In this document: one piece after another, positions 36,001 through 46,963 of the stretch | Layout of the letters: each line of letters starts with the position of its first letter | Position numbering within the stretch: the first letter of the stretch is position 1 | Made by a program: the position numbers and the translations under genes | The notes under the pieces: generated by a model | Told to the model about the DNA's origin: nothing | What the model saw: only the letters and a program-made list of their open reading frames with translations | The model's database searches: none | Origin: Limnoperna fortunei | Lineage: Eukaryota; Mollusca; Bivalvia; Mytilida; Modiolidae | Reading direction: 5' to 3' | Assembly: GCA_944474755.1 (NCBI GenBank) | Contig: OX104119.1 | Span: 48,605,657-48,669,656 of the forward strand | Length of the DNA stretch: 64,000 bases

Positions 36001-36839
36001 ATATGGTTTTACCATGTTCTAATTCGCATAGGGCCCAATTGCAATGATCTATTTCGATTCTGATATATCTAACAAATGTTTTAGAATTTCGGAACGGCCC
36101 TAAGAGGACGCTTTAATTGGTAATATTGGTTTTTGCAACTAAGATATATCCGAAACAGCATATTACAAAAAAACTGGACGCCATGAAATAGCTGAAAAAT
36201 TGCTGAAAGTGGCGTTAAAACACCATCAAACAAACAAAAACAAACAAGAACTGCCATTTTTTCTCCAAAGATTGGTTGCTTTCTTTGGCATACCGTCTCC
36301 TTATCCTAATCTAAACTGTACGTCATGCTATAGCTAAAATATTACCATATGGGACAACTTTTATTCCAAGCGTGTATGAAGTAAATACTTTCGTACATTG
36401 TACGTGTCCCATTCTATGCTATGATAATATTAAAATTCATATTTTAAAACAATATAAATTGTAAATATTTAATATCAAGGAGTTGATATTTTAAAAAGCC
36501 TGGAAAATCAATATTTTATAAATGACGTTGGGAAGAATAACCATTTTTATAAGTTCTGTACAGATATATATAAAGTGTTCAGGCAGAGCAAATCTTGAAA
36601 TAGTCGGTACCGAATGTAATATGCGGTTGTTCATGTTTTAACATGCCATTAAATAGTTACTACAAATTTTTAACGCGGTCATATTTCATACAGAAATTAT
36701 CTACATGCTGTTTGGGTAGCATTTTTGTATTTCGAGCATACATAACATATTTATTCCTTAACAATATCTGTTAGATATGAGTAAAAAATATAACAAACAT
36801 ATGAACTTAATGCATTGTAGTAAATACGTGTACTTACAT
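30082..36839 (-). CDS. P3: secreted PGRP amidase without SH3b, four exons
   Basis: Minus-strand exons: 1 ends at 36838 (AT of ATG); 35647-35406; 30738-30625; 30290-30082 (stop). The product is about 188 residues, the shortest in the array. Signal peptide MILLLLISILAHGISVRA leads directly to [18 protein letters not shown]. Zinc ligands are expected in [14 protein letters not shown] and [12 protein letters not shown]. As in P1, frame requires the weak donor CACG|GTTGGT. The 4.7-kb intron between the first and second PGRP exons holds a LINE copy, a minisatellite and other repeats. An AATAAA lies 10 nt after the stop codon. A secreted peptidoglycan amidase or recognition role is inferred from the family. 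Confidence 0.87.
31040..31665. repeat. Minisatellite, ~66-78 bp unit, nine copies
   Basis: Each unit contains ACTTCCTGACCGTACTTGG, a CTGGAATGACTGCCAATAAC segment and ACAGCTGTAACAGACAGG. Two units carry a short extra TTTGTGTAT. Nine copies of the GTAACAGACA word can be counted, two slightly altered. It lies in P3 intron 2. Confidence 0.85.
32331..33389 (-). pseudogene. LINE ORF2 C-terminal segment, frame-shifted from the RT
   Basis: This 352-codon open frame continues the reverse transcriptase protein. Just upstream, between 33473 and 33390, one base lost or gained in an A-run moves the frame, and one in-frame TGA separates the halves. The product has no recognised enzyme fold apart from the Cys/His knuckle near its C-terminus. 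It is long and otherwise open, so the copy is not old. Confidence 0.8.
33473..34573 (-). pseudogene. LINE reverse transcriptase segment
   Basis: This 366-codon frame covers the palm of a non-LTR reverse transcriptase with all three catalytic Asp positions (FKKAFD and YADD). It begins inside the original polyprotein, without an endonuclease, and ends early through a frameshift after DVNVKK. It is therefore a non-autonomous fragment. Confidence 0.88.
34593..34785. repeat. Repeat with GGAC tract abutting the LINE 5' end
   Basis: A GGACGGACGGACGGACGG tract is followed by ATACCTCGCCACTTCG and GTGTGGTGGGGTATAAAAA. Similar GTCCGTCCGTCTG words occur at about 8,400 and 35,880, so it is probably a dispersed element. 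No protein is encoded. Confidence 0.45.
34883..34967. repeat. 43-bp tandem duplication
   Basis: Two adjacent copies of a block with TTTACCTGTTGATAATTCGC and ATCTCATGTGAAAATGTAAT are identical by eye. This looks like a recent slippage or end-joining duplication in P3 intron 2. Confidence 0.8.
34970..35330. repeat. Dispersed repeat, copy 1 of 2
   Basis: It aligns with 37,985-38,310 over several shared words in the same order: TGACTAGTG, ATGATACCCA, CCATTTT.ATCAAC, TTGGCATGCCA, GGATT.TCTTTTTT.ACAG and a GTATTTTG...ATTACC end. An 89-codon open frame inside it (35,064-35,333) has no recognisable domain and is not shared intact by the second copy, so it is not called a gene. Confidence 0.6.
35935..36090. 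mobile_element. MITE-like repeat related to 59,505-59,703
   Basis: The stretch containing CATGTTCTAATTCGCATAGG, AATGATCTATTTCGATTCTG and CTAACAAATGTTTTAGAATT is the reverse complement of a block at about 59,505-59,602. Its left half (AAATACATTATTGCGAGCGG) looks like a degraded inverted arm. It lies in the intron between P3 exon 1 and the signal/PGRP exon. Confidence 0.6.
36165..36250 (+). repeat. SINE tail, 5'-truncated
   Basis: Only the 3' end is present: CTGGACGCCATGAAATAGCT, GCTGAAAGTGGCGTTAAAAC and a CAAACAAACAAA tail. Confidence 0.7.
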
Positions 36840-37535
36840 GGTCGGAATTCAGTTTTCGTCTTCTCTTATCAAGAACGCAAATCTGTATAGTGAGATAGCC
36901 GGTGCATGATAACAAATCCATAATGGAATATGAAATGCGTGTTTAGAAAATCCATAAACAGATTATGGAACAATAATTTAATTTGTATGAGGACGGAGGG
37001 GGTGTTAGTTGGACAGGTAGGAGAGGTAAGTTGGAATTAAAATATTAGAAAACACGAATTCTACTTTTTTGTTTTAAATAAAACTTTATATTGAAACATA
37101 CTTGGTTAAAAATCAATGTATAAAATGAATAAACAACACAACTGGCTTTCCAATCATTTTAGACGACACGGATTTGTCTGTTAAGTTTTAATTTAATGCT
37201 TAAGTGGTATCATTGCAACTTTTTTCCGATATGGTCCTTATGTTCAAGCAACAGTTAAAATAATAGAGAATAATTTCGGTCTGGTTTTTGAGAATTGAAA
37301 ATGCTGTTCCAAAGCATTGCCCATCGTTGGCGGTTATTTGGGATTTAGGATGGGCACCAAACCTTAAAACAAGTAGACGACAATCAGATGTTCATTTCTA
37401 CAATATCCTGGAAATAAGATTATCAGAACAAAAGGTTTGAAATTTCAGCCAATCACAACACATTAGCATCTATGTTACAAGAAAAAACGACTCGTCCGCG
37501 CCTTTAATAAATTATTTCTTTGTTGTTCTTTCTTG

Positions 37536-37955
37536 TTAACCAGGTTTTCGACGAAAAACCTGGTTATTAAATTGTGGTATGGCGGGCGCGCGGCGTGAAA
37601 CAGAAGGTTTCCAGTCAATAACTTCAGTTTGGATAAACCAATCTTGATGAAACTTCGGATATAGCAAGCTTGCATGCATAAAAACCTAGCTTGGGATTGG
37701 TGGGGCCAGTCGGGTCATGGTCAAGGTCAATGTTACTAAAAATAGAAAAAAAAGTTTCCGGTAAATAACTTCATTTTGCATGAACCAATCTTGCTAAAAC
37801 TTTGGATATTGCAAGTTTGCACAAAGACCTAGCTTGGGATTGGAATTAGGACCAGTCAGATCAAAGTCAATGTCACTGTTATTAAAAATAGAAAAACAGT
37901 TTATGCATATTCTACTACTGAAATTAATTTTTAAATCGTTGAAAACCTGGTTTCG
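37536..37955. mobile_element. Non-autonomous element with AACCAGGTTTTC ends
   Basis: The left end AACCAGGTTTTCGACG is matched in reverse complement by CGTTGAAAACCTGGTT at the right end. Inside, a block with ACCAATCTTG, TTGGATATTGCAAG and ACCTAGCTTGGGATTGG occurs twice, about 130 bp apart. No transposase is seen. Confidence 0.6.
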
Positions 37956-37984
37956 TGGCATGGCCACGTTTCTTGTTTGATAAT

Positions 37985-38310
37985 ATGATTACAGATAGTT
38001 TTCCCAACTTTTGAGTTTATTACACAGAGATTGTGCTTCGATGATTAAACGTACTAATGACTAGTGGTATATGATACCCATCCATTTTCATCAACAAACC
38101 AACTCACATACTACAGCAATGGACGCGGGAGATTTGGCATGCCATAAAACTTGGCTTAACCCACCATTTCTTTTGAAATGCCTGTACCAAGTTAGGACCA
38201 TTACTAAAGTTGATTCTCAGGTTTGAAGGTTTATTCGACTTGTGATTTGTGGATTATCTTTTTTAACAGTTTTCTTGATGTTGGGTATTTTGTTATTACC
38301 TTCATTTTTA
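37985..38310. repeat. Dispersed repeat, copy 2 of 2
   Basis: This is the second, diverged copy of the repeat at 34,970-35,330, in the same orientation and about 3 kb away. Both contain TTGGCATGCCA in the middle. Confidence 0.6.
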
Positions 38311-38864
38311 ATCAAAACTAAACACTCAAAATTATACGAGAACTATCATTATCTTTAGTTCAACTTGGTTTAGTTTTAATTTTTGACACAGTTTTTGAGA
38401 AGCTGTTTGTACTCTTTTTATTTCTTACAGGATAATGTTTTAAGCTGTGATACATGGTGGTGGTCATTTTGGATTTGGAATTGGCCCAATAAGTAAAATG
38501 CAGACGACCATCTGGGTAAACTTCTACAATATAACGAATTAATGTGCCTAGTGTTTTGTCAGAATAAAAAAAGATAAACCATTATGAAACCGATTCATTT
38601 TAAATTTTAATGAATTTGAAATATTTAAAAAAAAAAATAGAATGACGGTGTCATGTTTACTCGGTCTTAGTTTATTCCAAAGCATCATGACATAAGGAGA
38701 AACATTATTCTGAGATCAAGTAAATCTATTGTTGTCTTTGAAGCAGTTTTCTCACTCATACTAGCAAAATTAAATGCAAAGCGACATTAGAGGGTCTTAA
38801 ATTAATTTCGTTGCAACGTGTAATCTAAAAGAAGTTGTATCAAATATTTAATTTAAACTCAAAG

Positions 38865-39122
38865 ATTCCATGCCGAGTGGTTATGGTAGTTACTTTTCTA
38901 TTGATCACGTGCCTTTCACCACAGCACTGAGGTTGCGGGTGTTGGTGTGACTGTGGACAGGGTTTGCTCGACTCCAATCATAATTGACGGGGATTGCCAG
39001 TTTGCGTACCAAAGGTCGTGGTTTTCTCCGGGCACTAAGGCTGCCTCCCACATTGAAATCTGGACACTTGCTAAAAATGACTGAAAATGGTGTTAAACAC
39101 TACTAGTATTAAAACAAACAAA
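38865..39122 (+). repeat. tRNA-derived SINE, plus orientation
   Basis: It contains CCGAGTGGTTATGGTAG, CTATTGATCACGTG, GAGGTTGCGGGTG, GGGGATTGCCAGTTTG and ends in GGTGTTAAACAC with AAACAAACAAA. Confidence 0.8.
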
Positions 39123-39515
39123 ACAGTATAGAAAACACATTTCTGCCTGTTTCAAATTACTTGTATAAACCTTTATTAGTGTCCGACTATGCAGGATAAA
39201 TAAATATATTTTTACGGTTTGCACGACTATTTTAGCATTTTTCACGGTTATTTCAACGCCTAATTGTGTGTTGTTGAGAATTTCAGATGGTTTGTCTCTA
39301 TCCTTTTTAGCCTTTTTATGCATCTGACAGTTTAATTAATTTTAAAAAAAGGGAGAAGATTGTTTAATATAACGAAAATATGTAGAACAATAATAGAAGT
39401 ATTTAGTCCGTCACAAACAATGTGGTCAACTAAATTGTATTTGATCACTTCCTCGTTGGAAAATTATTTTTTCTAAACAAAATTTCAACATCGTTTCATT
39501 AAAGTTTTATTCATT

Positions 39516-42272
39516 TTAATGTTGATAATGTGGCCATGTTTTGATTAGATCGTAAAGCTTCTGGCCTGGGCAAGCAGTCTGTCCTACATCCCTGTGACCT
39601 TTCAGTACGTAGGTCGAAGGTATTTTATTTATATGAAGTCCACATGCGATCAGGCTCTTTATTGCGTTTAACGCGGCATCATTTGGAACATGGTCCTGAA
39701 AGTTTCCAATGACACAGATTGCTGAAAAATAATAGAAAATTGTTGCGTTCAAATCTCACATTTGTTTCATTGACATACAAAATAAAATGTATTCCCATCC
39801 TTAATCAAACTCGACAACCATATGCTCTTTCTAAGAAGCCAAACAACACTTGCTAAGGGAAACCGAAAATATTTTAGTCTTTAAAAGAACTCGAAAACTA
39901 AGTCCTCCCTATGGAATACAAAAAAAAACAAACATATATTCGGTAATATAAAATATTATATACCTATTCCAACACTGTTGTAATTCAGGGTATGAGCTCC
40001 AATTTGATCCCAGCCTCTAGCCTCATAAATATTACCGTCTTCACCCACTACAAAACTGTACCCTATGTCACTCCATCCTTAAAAATATAAATGTTTACAG
40101 TTGATAAAATAAAGTGTGCACTATATTAAATGAAACGAAATAAATATAGTTTTATAATCATCCCATAATAGAAAAAAATGACCTATCACAGTATATAGTG
40201 CTTAGTATTATAAATAGGCCCGTATGCTTTCGGTGTCAATTTTGTACAAGTGAGATTAATTTAAGTTTGGAATTTAAGAGTTTAACATGAATACGCCAAC
40301 ATTGACGCTAAACATTATTCAATCAATCCATAAAATTAATTATTTTTTAAAGTAATGTTCTAATACATGTTTAAATACTCGGCAGTCATATTTGCTTTGG
40401 ATATAGTATTACCTTTTTGTCGGAAACTTTGAAACACTATGCGCAGAACTTCTTTTCTTCAAATATACGACTGGTAAGGTAATAAATATCCTCCACAAAA
40501 ATTTCGAAGTTCTTAACATTACGTTTTGTACCTGCCGTGCCCATACGTGGTGAGATATCTTTGTCATTTATAATTACCCTCAAAATAAATTATCGTAGTT
40601 TTAGCCGAACTAATAATTCTGGTTAAAAATTAAAACTACCTACCGTGCCCATCCATGTGATAGTTTTGGTAAGATTTTACTACAGATGTGCACTCTTGTT
40701 TTGTGTGACAAGCACCGGAAGCGCCATGATGGATGAAAACATAATGTGGTAACTGCGGAAGGTGACCTGCCGGATGTGTTGGAGCACGTGCACCCCATTC
40801 TGCGCGCGATATTATATGTGGACAACCAGCTGCAGCGCCAGTTCCACCAGAATGGTCTACAAGGAGGAAGAATACTGTTAGGCGTATATATACAAATATT
40901 AAAATGTCGAAATATGCTAATATCAAAAAGAGTTCTCGGGACAAAATATTCGAACACAAAAACGATTGTAAAACAGTATAATTCAGCAACAAACTAAATA
41001 CAAAACAGTACGACTTACTTGCGCATGCCTGAAAGTGTAACCATTTATCTGCAACCCATGCGTCCTGAAAACCACAAAATAATACACATAATGTTTAGTG
41101 GAGTTTTACTGTTTTTGCTAATTTTAATGAATTAATTAAAAGAAATATAGTTAATTCTATATTCTTGACAAAAATAGACGCCGACCAACTAATAATTTGT
41201 GTACTGCTAAACCAGAATAAGCGCTGTATTAAAAAGAATCTTTTTTTTTCAAAAGCTGTTGTATTGCGCTGAGTTCATATAAATTTAATAATCAGAATTA
41301 TCCTAGAAAGATTAGTCAAACGAGAGAAAATACGTCGATAACGTGGAACATAGCATGCGTCCATCGCATGTTTTTCATTGTACATTGCATTTATAGGAGC
41401 ATACTTTGTTTTAAAAAGTAACCACCTTTAATAAGCACTATTTGTATTTCAGTTGGATTCCTACGCGATTTTAGAAGTTCTTAAGAATGCAAGCTTAGGT
41501 AACAATGAAATTCGTTTTAAAGGCATTTGATTTGTGGTAAACATCATCATTCTTCAATTTAATGGAATTGAACGGGGTATAAAGGAGAAAATGTGGTAAC
41601 ATTTTTGGTCATATTGAAAACTGAATATTCTTTTCGAACAGATGTGACAATGGTTGGTGGTTTTACCATTCACCTTTCCGTTATAGTCTATGTTTGCCCA
41701 TGTATATCCCCCGTCGCTGTGACGACCTCCTTTGTCTATATGACATTCACCAACAGCAAGTGTACCCAAAATAGGATGTGATGTCCCGGCACCAGACCTT
41801 GCGTTTACATCTCCTGTCGCGCATGCGCACTGAGCCCCACGTGTTTCTTGTGACAACAAAGAAATCAACAACAAAAACAAACACCTGTAGAAACAAAAAC
41901 TATGTTTTACTTTATCAACATATGACAGTATAATAGAACCACATTACACAAATTTAATGGTTTGTTAGCTTTGACGTAGATCCTCGTATTTATACTCGGT
42001 TCGAATTTTCCGCTGTATTTATATTTTAAAATGCTTTTTTTAATGTACTGGTACTTCTGTTTTCCGCGAAAAAAACACAGCTCTGTGTTGTGGATGGGCT
42101 TGGTTTTGTCTGTAATAAAAGTTTAACCCCTAAATTACACTAGCATTTGTCAATCCATGACTTTGGACTCTGTGTTAAACAACATTTAGAGAAGAAACAT
42201 CAATATTTAACCAGAATTCAGCTACAAATCACAAAAATCACAAAACTGTTTTTGCGAAACGTACTTACATAG
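39516..42272 (-). CDS. P4: secreted SH3b-PGRP amidase, six exons, compact
   Basis: Minus-strand exons: 1 ends at 42271 (AT of ATG); 2 41884-41674; 3 41064-41019; 4 40856-40644; 5 40077-39964; 6 39721-39516 (stop). The product is about 263 residues. Signal peptide MCLFLLLISLLSQETRG, then AQCACATG and SH3b ([31 protein letters not shown] joined exactly to [16 protein letters not shown]), then PGRP from [16 protein letters not shown]. Zinc ligands are expected in [14 protein letters not shown] and [12 protein letters not shown]. An AATAAA follows the stop by only 4 nt, so the 3' UTR is very short. Exons 1 and 2 lie in the left copy of a tandem duplication; exons 3-6 do not. The SH3b part may bind peptidoglycan stem peptides and the PGRP part cleave them; this is inferred from the families. 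Confidence 0.92.
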
Positions 42273-42365
42273 TTCTGTTCTTATCTGTACACAACTATAA
42301 AATGAGACTTGACAGCTGATCAGTTTGACGTGATCACAATCGTGTGATTATAGACACGTTCTGTG
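42271..42365 (-). promoter_or_regulatory. P4 exon 1 / proximal promoter block
   Basis: The region just upstream of the split start codon is conserved with P5 and P6: CTTATC (GATA-type, 42282-42287), GTACACAA, then GACTTGACAGCTGAT (with a CAGCTG E-box), and an ACACG word about 35-45 nt further. The transcription start is not known, so part may be 5' UTR. Confidence 0.5.
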
Positions 42366-45023
42366 TACAGTTGTTATTATAAAACATCTGAAAATAACCT
42401 TTTGCAAAACAAAATTTATACAAATATTTTATTTATATGTTTTTGTGCAAAGTTAAGGTATAGGTACCATATTGGTACAATTGCGGTGACTTTTACACAA
42501 GATAACCACCACCATCGCCCCCACCACCGCCCAAACAACTGTTAATGAATTACATTTTTTTTTTATGTTTTGACCACATTAGCGATTGTAAAGCTACTGT
42601 TGTACATCAGCACCTGTTTTGGCGTAAATCAATAACCCCATTTAGTTGAAGGAGGGTGAGAAATATGGCCAAAAAACAGGAACACAACGCTCACATGTGT
42701 GACGTGCGGTACTGGTGTAAGAAGAAGAGAAGTATAGTTTATGGCCGTTAGACGTATTCGCTCACGTCGCTAGAAACAGAGAATGTTTGGATTTTTTTTC
42801 GTCCAAACCTATCTGAGATCGCATTCTTTTAATACACTTTTAATTCTCGCAAAGTACTCAGCATGTTGTAAATTTAAGGCCATTTTAATACATTTGTACA
42901 AGACAACTATCTGTGAGTACGTCGTTATTGTTAAACGAGAGGCGAGGGAATTATTTGGGTTACGGTACAAAATCAACCTTGTACACTCTCGTTTTTAAAA
43001 AAAGGCTTTGAACTTTTATTGAGATAAATTAAAAATATAGTGATGTTTGAAGTTTGTTATTTGTAGAAAATTTTTGTGCCAATGAAATGATTTTGTATGT
43101 GGCCTATTTGAAGTATGCTGAGCTTATGTGAATTTGAGCAATATTGTCGCTTTTGCAATGAACTGAGTTTTTAAACAAAAAATTGGTCGTATCAATCGGG
43201 AAATAACATTGACCAATTTGAGGTTACTTTTGCCTGCCACAAGCGTGTCCGAAGTCTAAACTAGCATAAAGAACCTTCCACACTTGCACCACATAACTTG
43301 TACTACGATACTTGTAAGTCACTGGATTGGCTGTTTTGTCGGCCCCATTGATCAATGTTAGCCATAGCGTCCAGCATAGTTTTATTTTGAAAAGTATGTA
43401 GGTGATACAATTAATTGGAAGGCAACAAGTAAAATTTATTTAATCCTTATTTGCTTTTTATATTGGTTCCTTAGTGTCAGTTATATCTTTAACAAAGCAA
43501 ATTGGTTGAATACAAAATAAAACAAATGCTATTCAAATGATTAATTGTTTTCTTAAGGTCCAGCAGCAATATTTTAGTTTTATTCAGGACGAAAACACAA
43601 TTGACAAGAAAGCTGGATCGACCACCGAAACAAAATGTTGGCTTTTTTAAAGTCTACAGTAGGATCTTTATTGTACAAGGAGTGTAGAGCTCTTCCAACA
43701 CGTTACCTGCTATGATCCACAGTCAGGCTTTTTATATTATAACTTGAATCTCATCAAAATGGCTTCCTTATACTTCTTTTTGAGCTGAACAGTTTGGGGT
43801 TTATCAATGTACACCCTAAAATCCATCTGTGTACGAATCCTACAATAACAAATATGTGAGGCACCAAACTATGGTAGGATCAGCTACTCTATTTAAAGTT
43901 TAAAGTTGTCTTGATTGTACAAGGCGCGTGGCATTCTGCACAGACGTTACCCACTTTGGTATGCGGTCAAGCTTTCAGTGAAATAACCTATCAGTTGTAC
44001 AACCAACTATGGGACAACTAGTAAAGTCCTTACTAGCTTTGCGTATCAAGACAAACGAAACCCTATACATTATACAGCAAGTTTATATTTCATTATTAAC
44101 CATCATTTAAGATTATATTACTATTACAATCTAAAAATTGTACAATAATGCAATGACACAAAAGTATATATTTTGTGTCATTTTCCTTTCATGTGTGTTT
44201 GTCACAGTCTACTAGCCATGATACAAAAAATAACAGTTCATAACCGGGCATGCGTGACTAATTTTGGAGTAATCAAACAATGATAACGTCTCACAGTAAC
44301 TAACAGAATGTTCAAAAATAAACAAAGCAAGATACAGATACAGCTAAATAAAAAACACAATGTAAATCCCCTCCCCCTCCCCCCCAAAAAAACCCCCAAA
44401 CGAAAACGATCAAACAAAACATCAAATATTGCACATTTTCCTGGAAATATAGCTTTCTCGCCCTCATAGCACTTGCATTTAAGTACGTCTGCTTGTATTC
44501 TGGTATTATTAAACCCCTACAGCTCCTTATTGTTTTAACGGTTTAAAAAATTACATGCAATATTATCTGCCCTCCGTTCGCGACTATCAGAGCTATACTT
44601 TCGCAGCTACCTTCCGTTAACAATCATACAATTTAAATAATCTGAGCAAATCTCTTCACGTTGCACAAACATCAACAGCAAGTTACAAATCCCGAATTAC
44701 TGTTCATTCATCGCAATAACTTGCGAATAACCTCGCCATGTTTTGGGTTAATCCGACAAATCAGAGAACTGAATAGGATTATAACAGCAGTATATTTCGA
44801 CCTACACAAGAACCTACAACTCATCACATACTGTACATCAATGCGTTGTAATTACAATTAGAATTTCTAAAAAAGTGATGCGTAAATCTCCCATGGCCAC
44901 TGCCAACTACTGAAAATTAATAATAACACCACCAAACAGTTACCAGAAATGATAACGATATAAAATACAAAAATATAGAAAGATATATTCTTGGTAATAA
45001 ATAAACGATAAACAATCTATAGT

Positions 45024-45127
45024 GCAATTGGTTTTTGAAGTGGCATTCTCACGGTGATATCTGAGGTTCGCCTTGACAGGCTCACCTGAGATACACCGTG
45101 AGAAAGCTACTCCCAAAAACCAATTGC
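45024..45127. repeat. Imperfect inverted repeat, ~48-nt arms (unit A)
   Basis: The left arm (CAATTGGTTTTTGAAGTGGC, CTCACGGTGATATCTGAGG) pairs with the right arm (CTCACCTGAGATACACCGTG, CCCAAAAACCAATTG). The unit B copy is at about 49,257-49,360. It may be a small MITE. Confidence 0.75.
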
Positions 45128-45499
45128 CTTATATTCTGTATAAAGTATGACAATTGCAACAATGTCTCATTCGCTATAAACCTAAAGTACACAATTTCAA
45201 ATAATTAGAAAACCATACATTAGTTATCTCTCTATTCCTGCATTAAATGTCATTAAACAGCGGTTTGTCATTCCAGAAAAATATACATTTGACATAATTT
45301 CCATGAATGCAGGATAAAATAGTAACTTTGAACAATTGATATTAGGCAATACTAGGAGGTCATATGAAAGATATAAATTTTACACATAAGTGTTGCAGTT
45401 TCTCCCAGTTCTGGGAAATACAGGTCAAATGGGCTACTATAAAAAGGGGCAAATATCACTTGTTGAGTCTTACTACATATTATCGTTTGTGTTTGCAAT

Positions 45500-45569
45500 A
45501 GATGGATGGATGGATGGATGGATAGATGGATGTGGATGAAGGGATGGATGGATTATATAGATAGATGAA
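45500..45569. repeat. (GATG)n microsatellite (unit A)
   Basis: Six GATG-type repeats are followed by interrupted GATG/GATA repeats. The unit B copy starts at about 49,733 and has the same repeat number and interruptions, which supports a very recent duplication or an assembly duplicate. Confidence 0.9.
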
Positions 45570-45650
45570 CAATGTTGTATCTTCGTTAAGATCAAGGCAA
45601 AGTATTTACCAAATATATTTCAACATCGTGCTTTTGAAGTTTTATTCATC

Positions 45651-46963
45651 TTAATGTTGATAATGTGACCATGTTTTTATTAATTCCCAAAGTTTCTGGC
45701 CTGGACAATCGGTCGGATTTACGTCTCTGTGACCTTTCAGCACGTAGTTCGAAGGTATTTTATTCAGATGAAGTCCACATGCAATCAGGCTTTTAATTGC
45801 GTTTAATGCAGCATCGTTAGGAACATGGCCTTGAAAATTTCCAATGACACATATTGCTGAAAAATAAAAAAGACTTGTTTGACTTAACTTTGTATAAAAT
45901 CAGTTAGGAACGAATTAATGTCTTTGCTATGCATATGACCGTAATTTTCTTTGATGAACATATACCAAACATAGGTTACAGCTAAAACAAAATCCAAATG
46001 TAAACACATCAACCATAAACAAGGACCACAAAGAAATGTAACATAGCATGCGTCCATCGCATGTTTTTCATTGTACATTGCATTTATAGGAGCATACTTT
46101 GTTTTAAAAAGTAACCACCTTTAATAAGCACTATTTGTATTTCAGTTGGATTCCTACGCGATTTTAGAAGTTCTTAAGAATGCAAGCTTAGGTAACAATG
46201 AAATTCGTTTTAAAGGCATTTGATTTGTGGTAAACATCATCATTCTTCAATTTAATGGAATTGAACGGGGTATAAAGGAGAAAATGTGGTAACATTTTTG
46301 GTCATATTGAAAACTGAATATTCTTTTCGAACAGATGTGACAATGGTTGGTGGTTTTACCATTCACCTTTCCGTTATAGTCTATGTTTGCCCATGTATAT
46401 CCCCCGTCGCTGTGACGACCTCCTTTGTCTATATGACATTCACCAACAGCAAGTGTACCCAAAATAGGATGTGATGTCCCGGCACCAGACCTTGCGTTTA
46501 CATCTCCTGTCGCGCATGCGCACTGAGCCCCATGTGTTTCTTGTGACAACAAAGAAATCAACAACAAAAACAAACACCTGTAGAAACAAAAACTATGTTT
46601 TACTTTATCAACATATGACAGTATAATAGAACCACATTACACAAATTTAATGGTTTGTTAGCTTTGACGTAGATCCTCGTATTTATACTCGGTTCGAATT
46701 TTCCGCTGTATTTATATTTTAAAATGCTTTTTTTAATGTACTGGTACTTCTGTTTTCCGCGAAAAAAACACAGCTCTGTGTTGTGGATGGGCTTAGTTTT
46801 GTCTGTAATAAAAGTTTAACCCCTAAATTACACTAGCATTTGTCAATCCATGACTTTGGACTCTGTGTTAAACAACATTTAGAGAAGAAACATCAATATT
46901 TAACCAGAATTCAGATACAAATCACAAAAATCACAAAACTGTTTTTGCGAATCGTACTTACAT
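45651..46963 (-). pseudogene. Chimeric PGRP locus: P4-type exons 1-2 joined to P5-type exon 6
   Basis: Minus-strand pieces: exon 1 ends at 46962 (AT of ATG), exon 2 46577-46367 (signal peptide and most of SH3b, one residue different from P4: THG for TRG), then no exons 3-5, then exon 6 45856-45651, the same as P5 exon 6. Exon 2 ends in phase 0 but exon 6 needs one leading base, so direct splicing shifts frame and stops after about 17 residues. Reading on past exon 2 adds about 43 residues before a stop. Either product would be a secreted protein with an incomplete SH3b and no amidase domain. It arose from the tandem duplication breakpoint at about 46,034-46,039, unless the duplication is an assembly artefact. 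Confidence 0.85.

Larger units (their letters stand above)
36840..39515. other. Spacer between P3 exon 1 and P4 stop
   Basis: It holds the P3 5' flank with a CTTATC (GATA-type) site at 36865-36870, an inverted-repeat element at 37,536-37,955, the second copy of a dispersed repeat at 37,985-38,310 and a SINE at 38,865-39,122. No gene is supported. Confidence 0.5.
42366..45650. other. Duplicated spacer, unit A copy
   Basis: This is non-coding as far as can be seen: AT-rich, with a C-run near 44,370-44,390, an imperfect hairpin at 45,024-45,126 and a GATG microsatellite at 45,500-45,569. Short open frames occur in both copies but carry no recognisable domain. Confidence 0.5.
41347..46033. repeat. 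Tandem segmental duplication, unit A (~4.69 kb)
   Basis: Unit A runs from a point in P4 intron 2 to the sequence ending CAAGGACCACAAAG. The same sequence resumes as unit B at 46,040. The units differ by scattered point changes and small indels, plus a ~465-bp segment (42,957-43,420) present only in A. Unit A contains exons 1-2 of P4 and, at its far end, a copy of exon 6 of P5. Confidence 0.95.

Noticed and set aside
38865..38960. Possible tRNA gene (GAGTGGTT box A and GGTTGCGGG box B-like words)
   Set aside because: The same tRNA-like head is attached to a common body and tail at about ten loci, so it is a SINE head; the cloverleaf is incomplete.
44661..44861. 66-codon frame present identically in both duplication units
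   Set aside because: Identity follows from the recent duplication and is not evidence of selection; no domain or splice context is seen.
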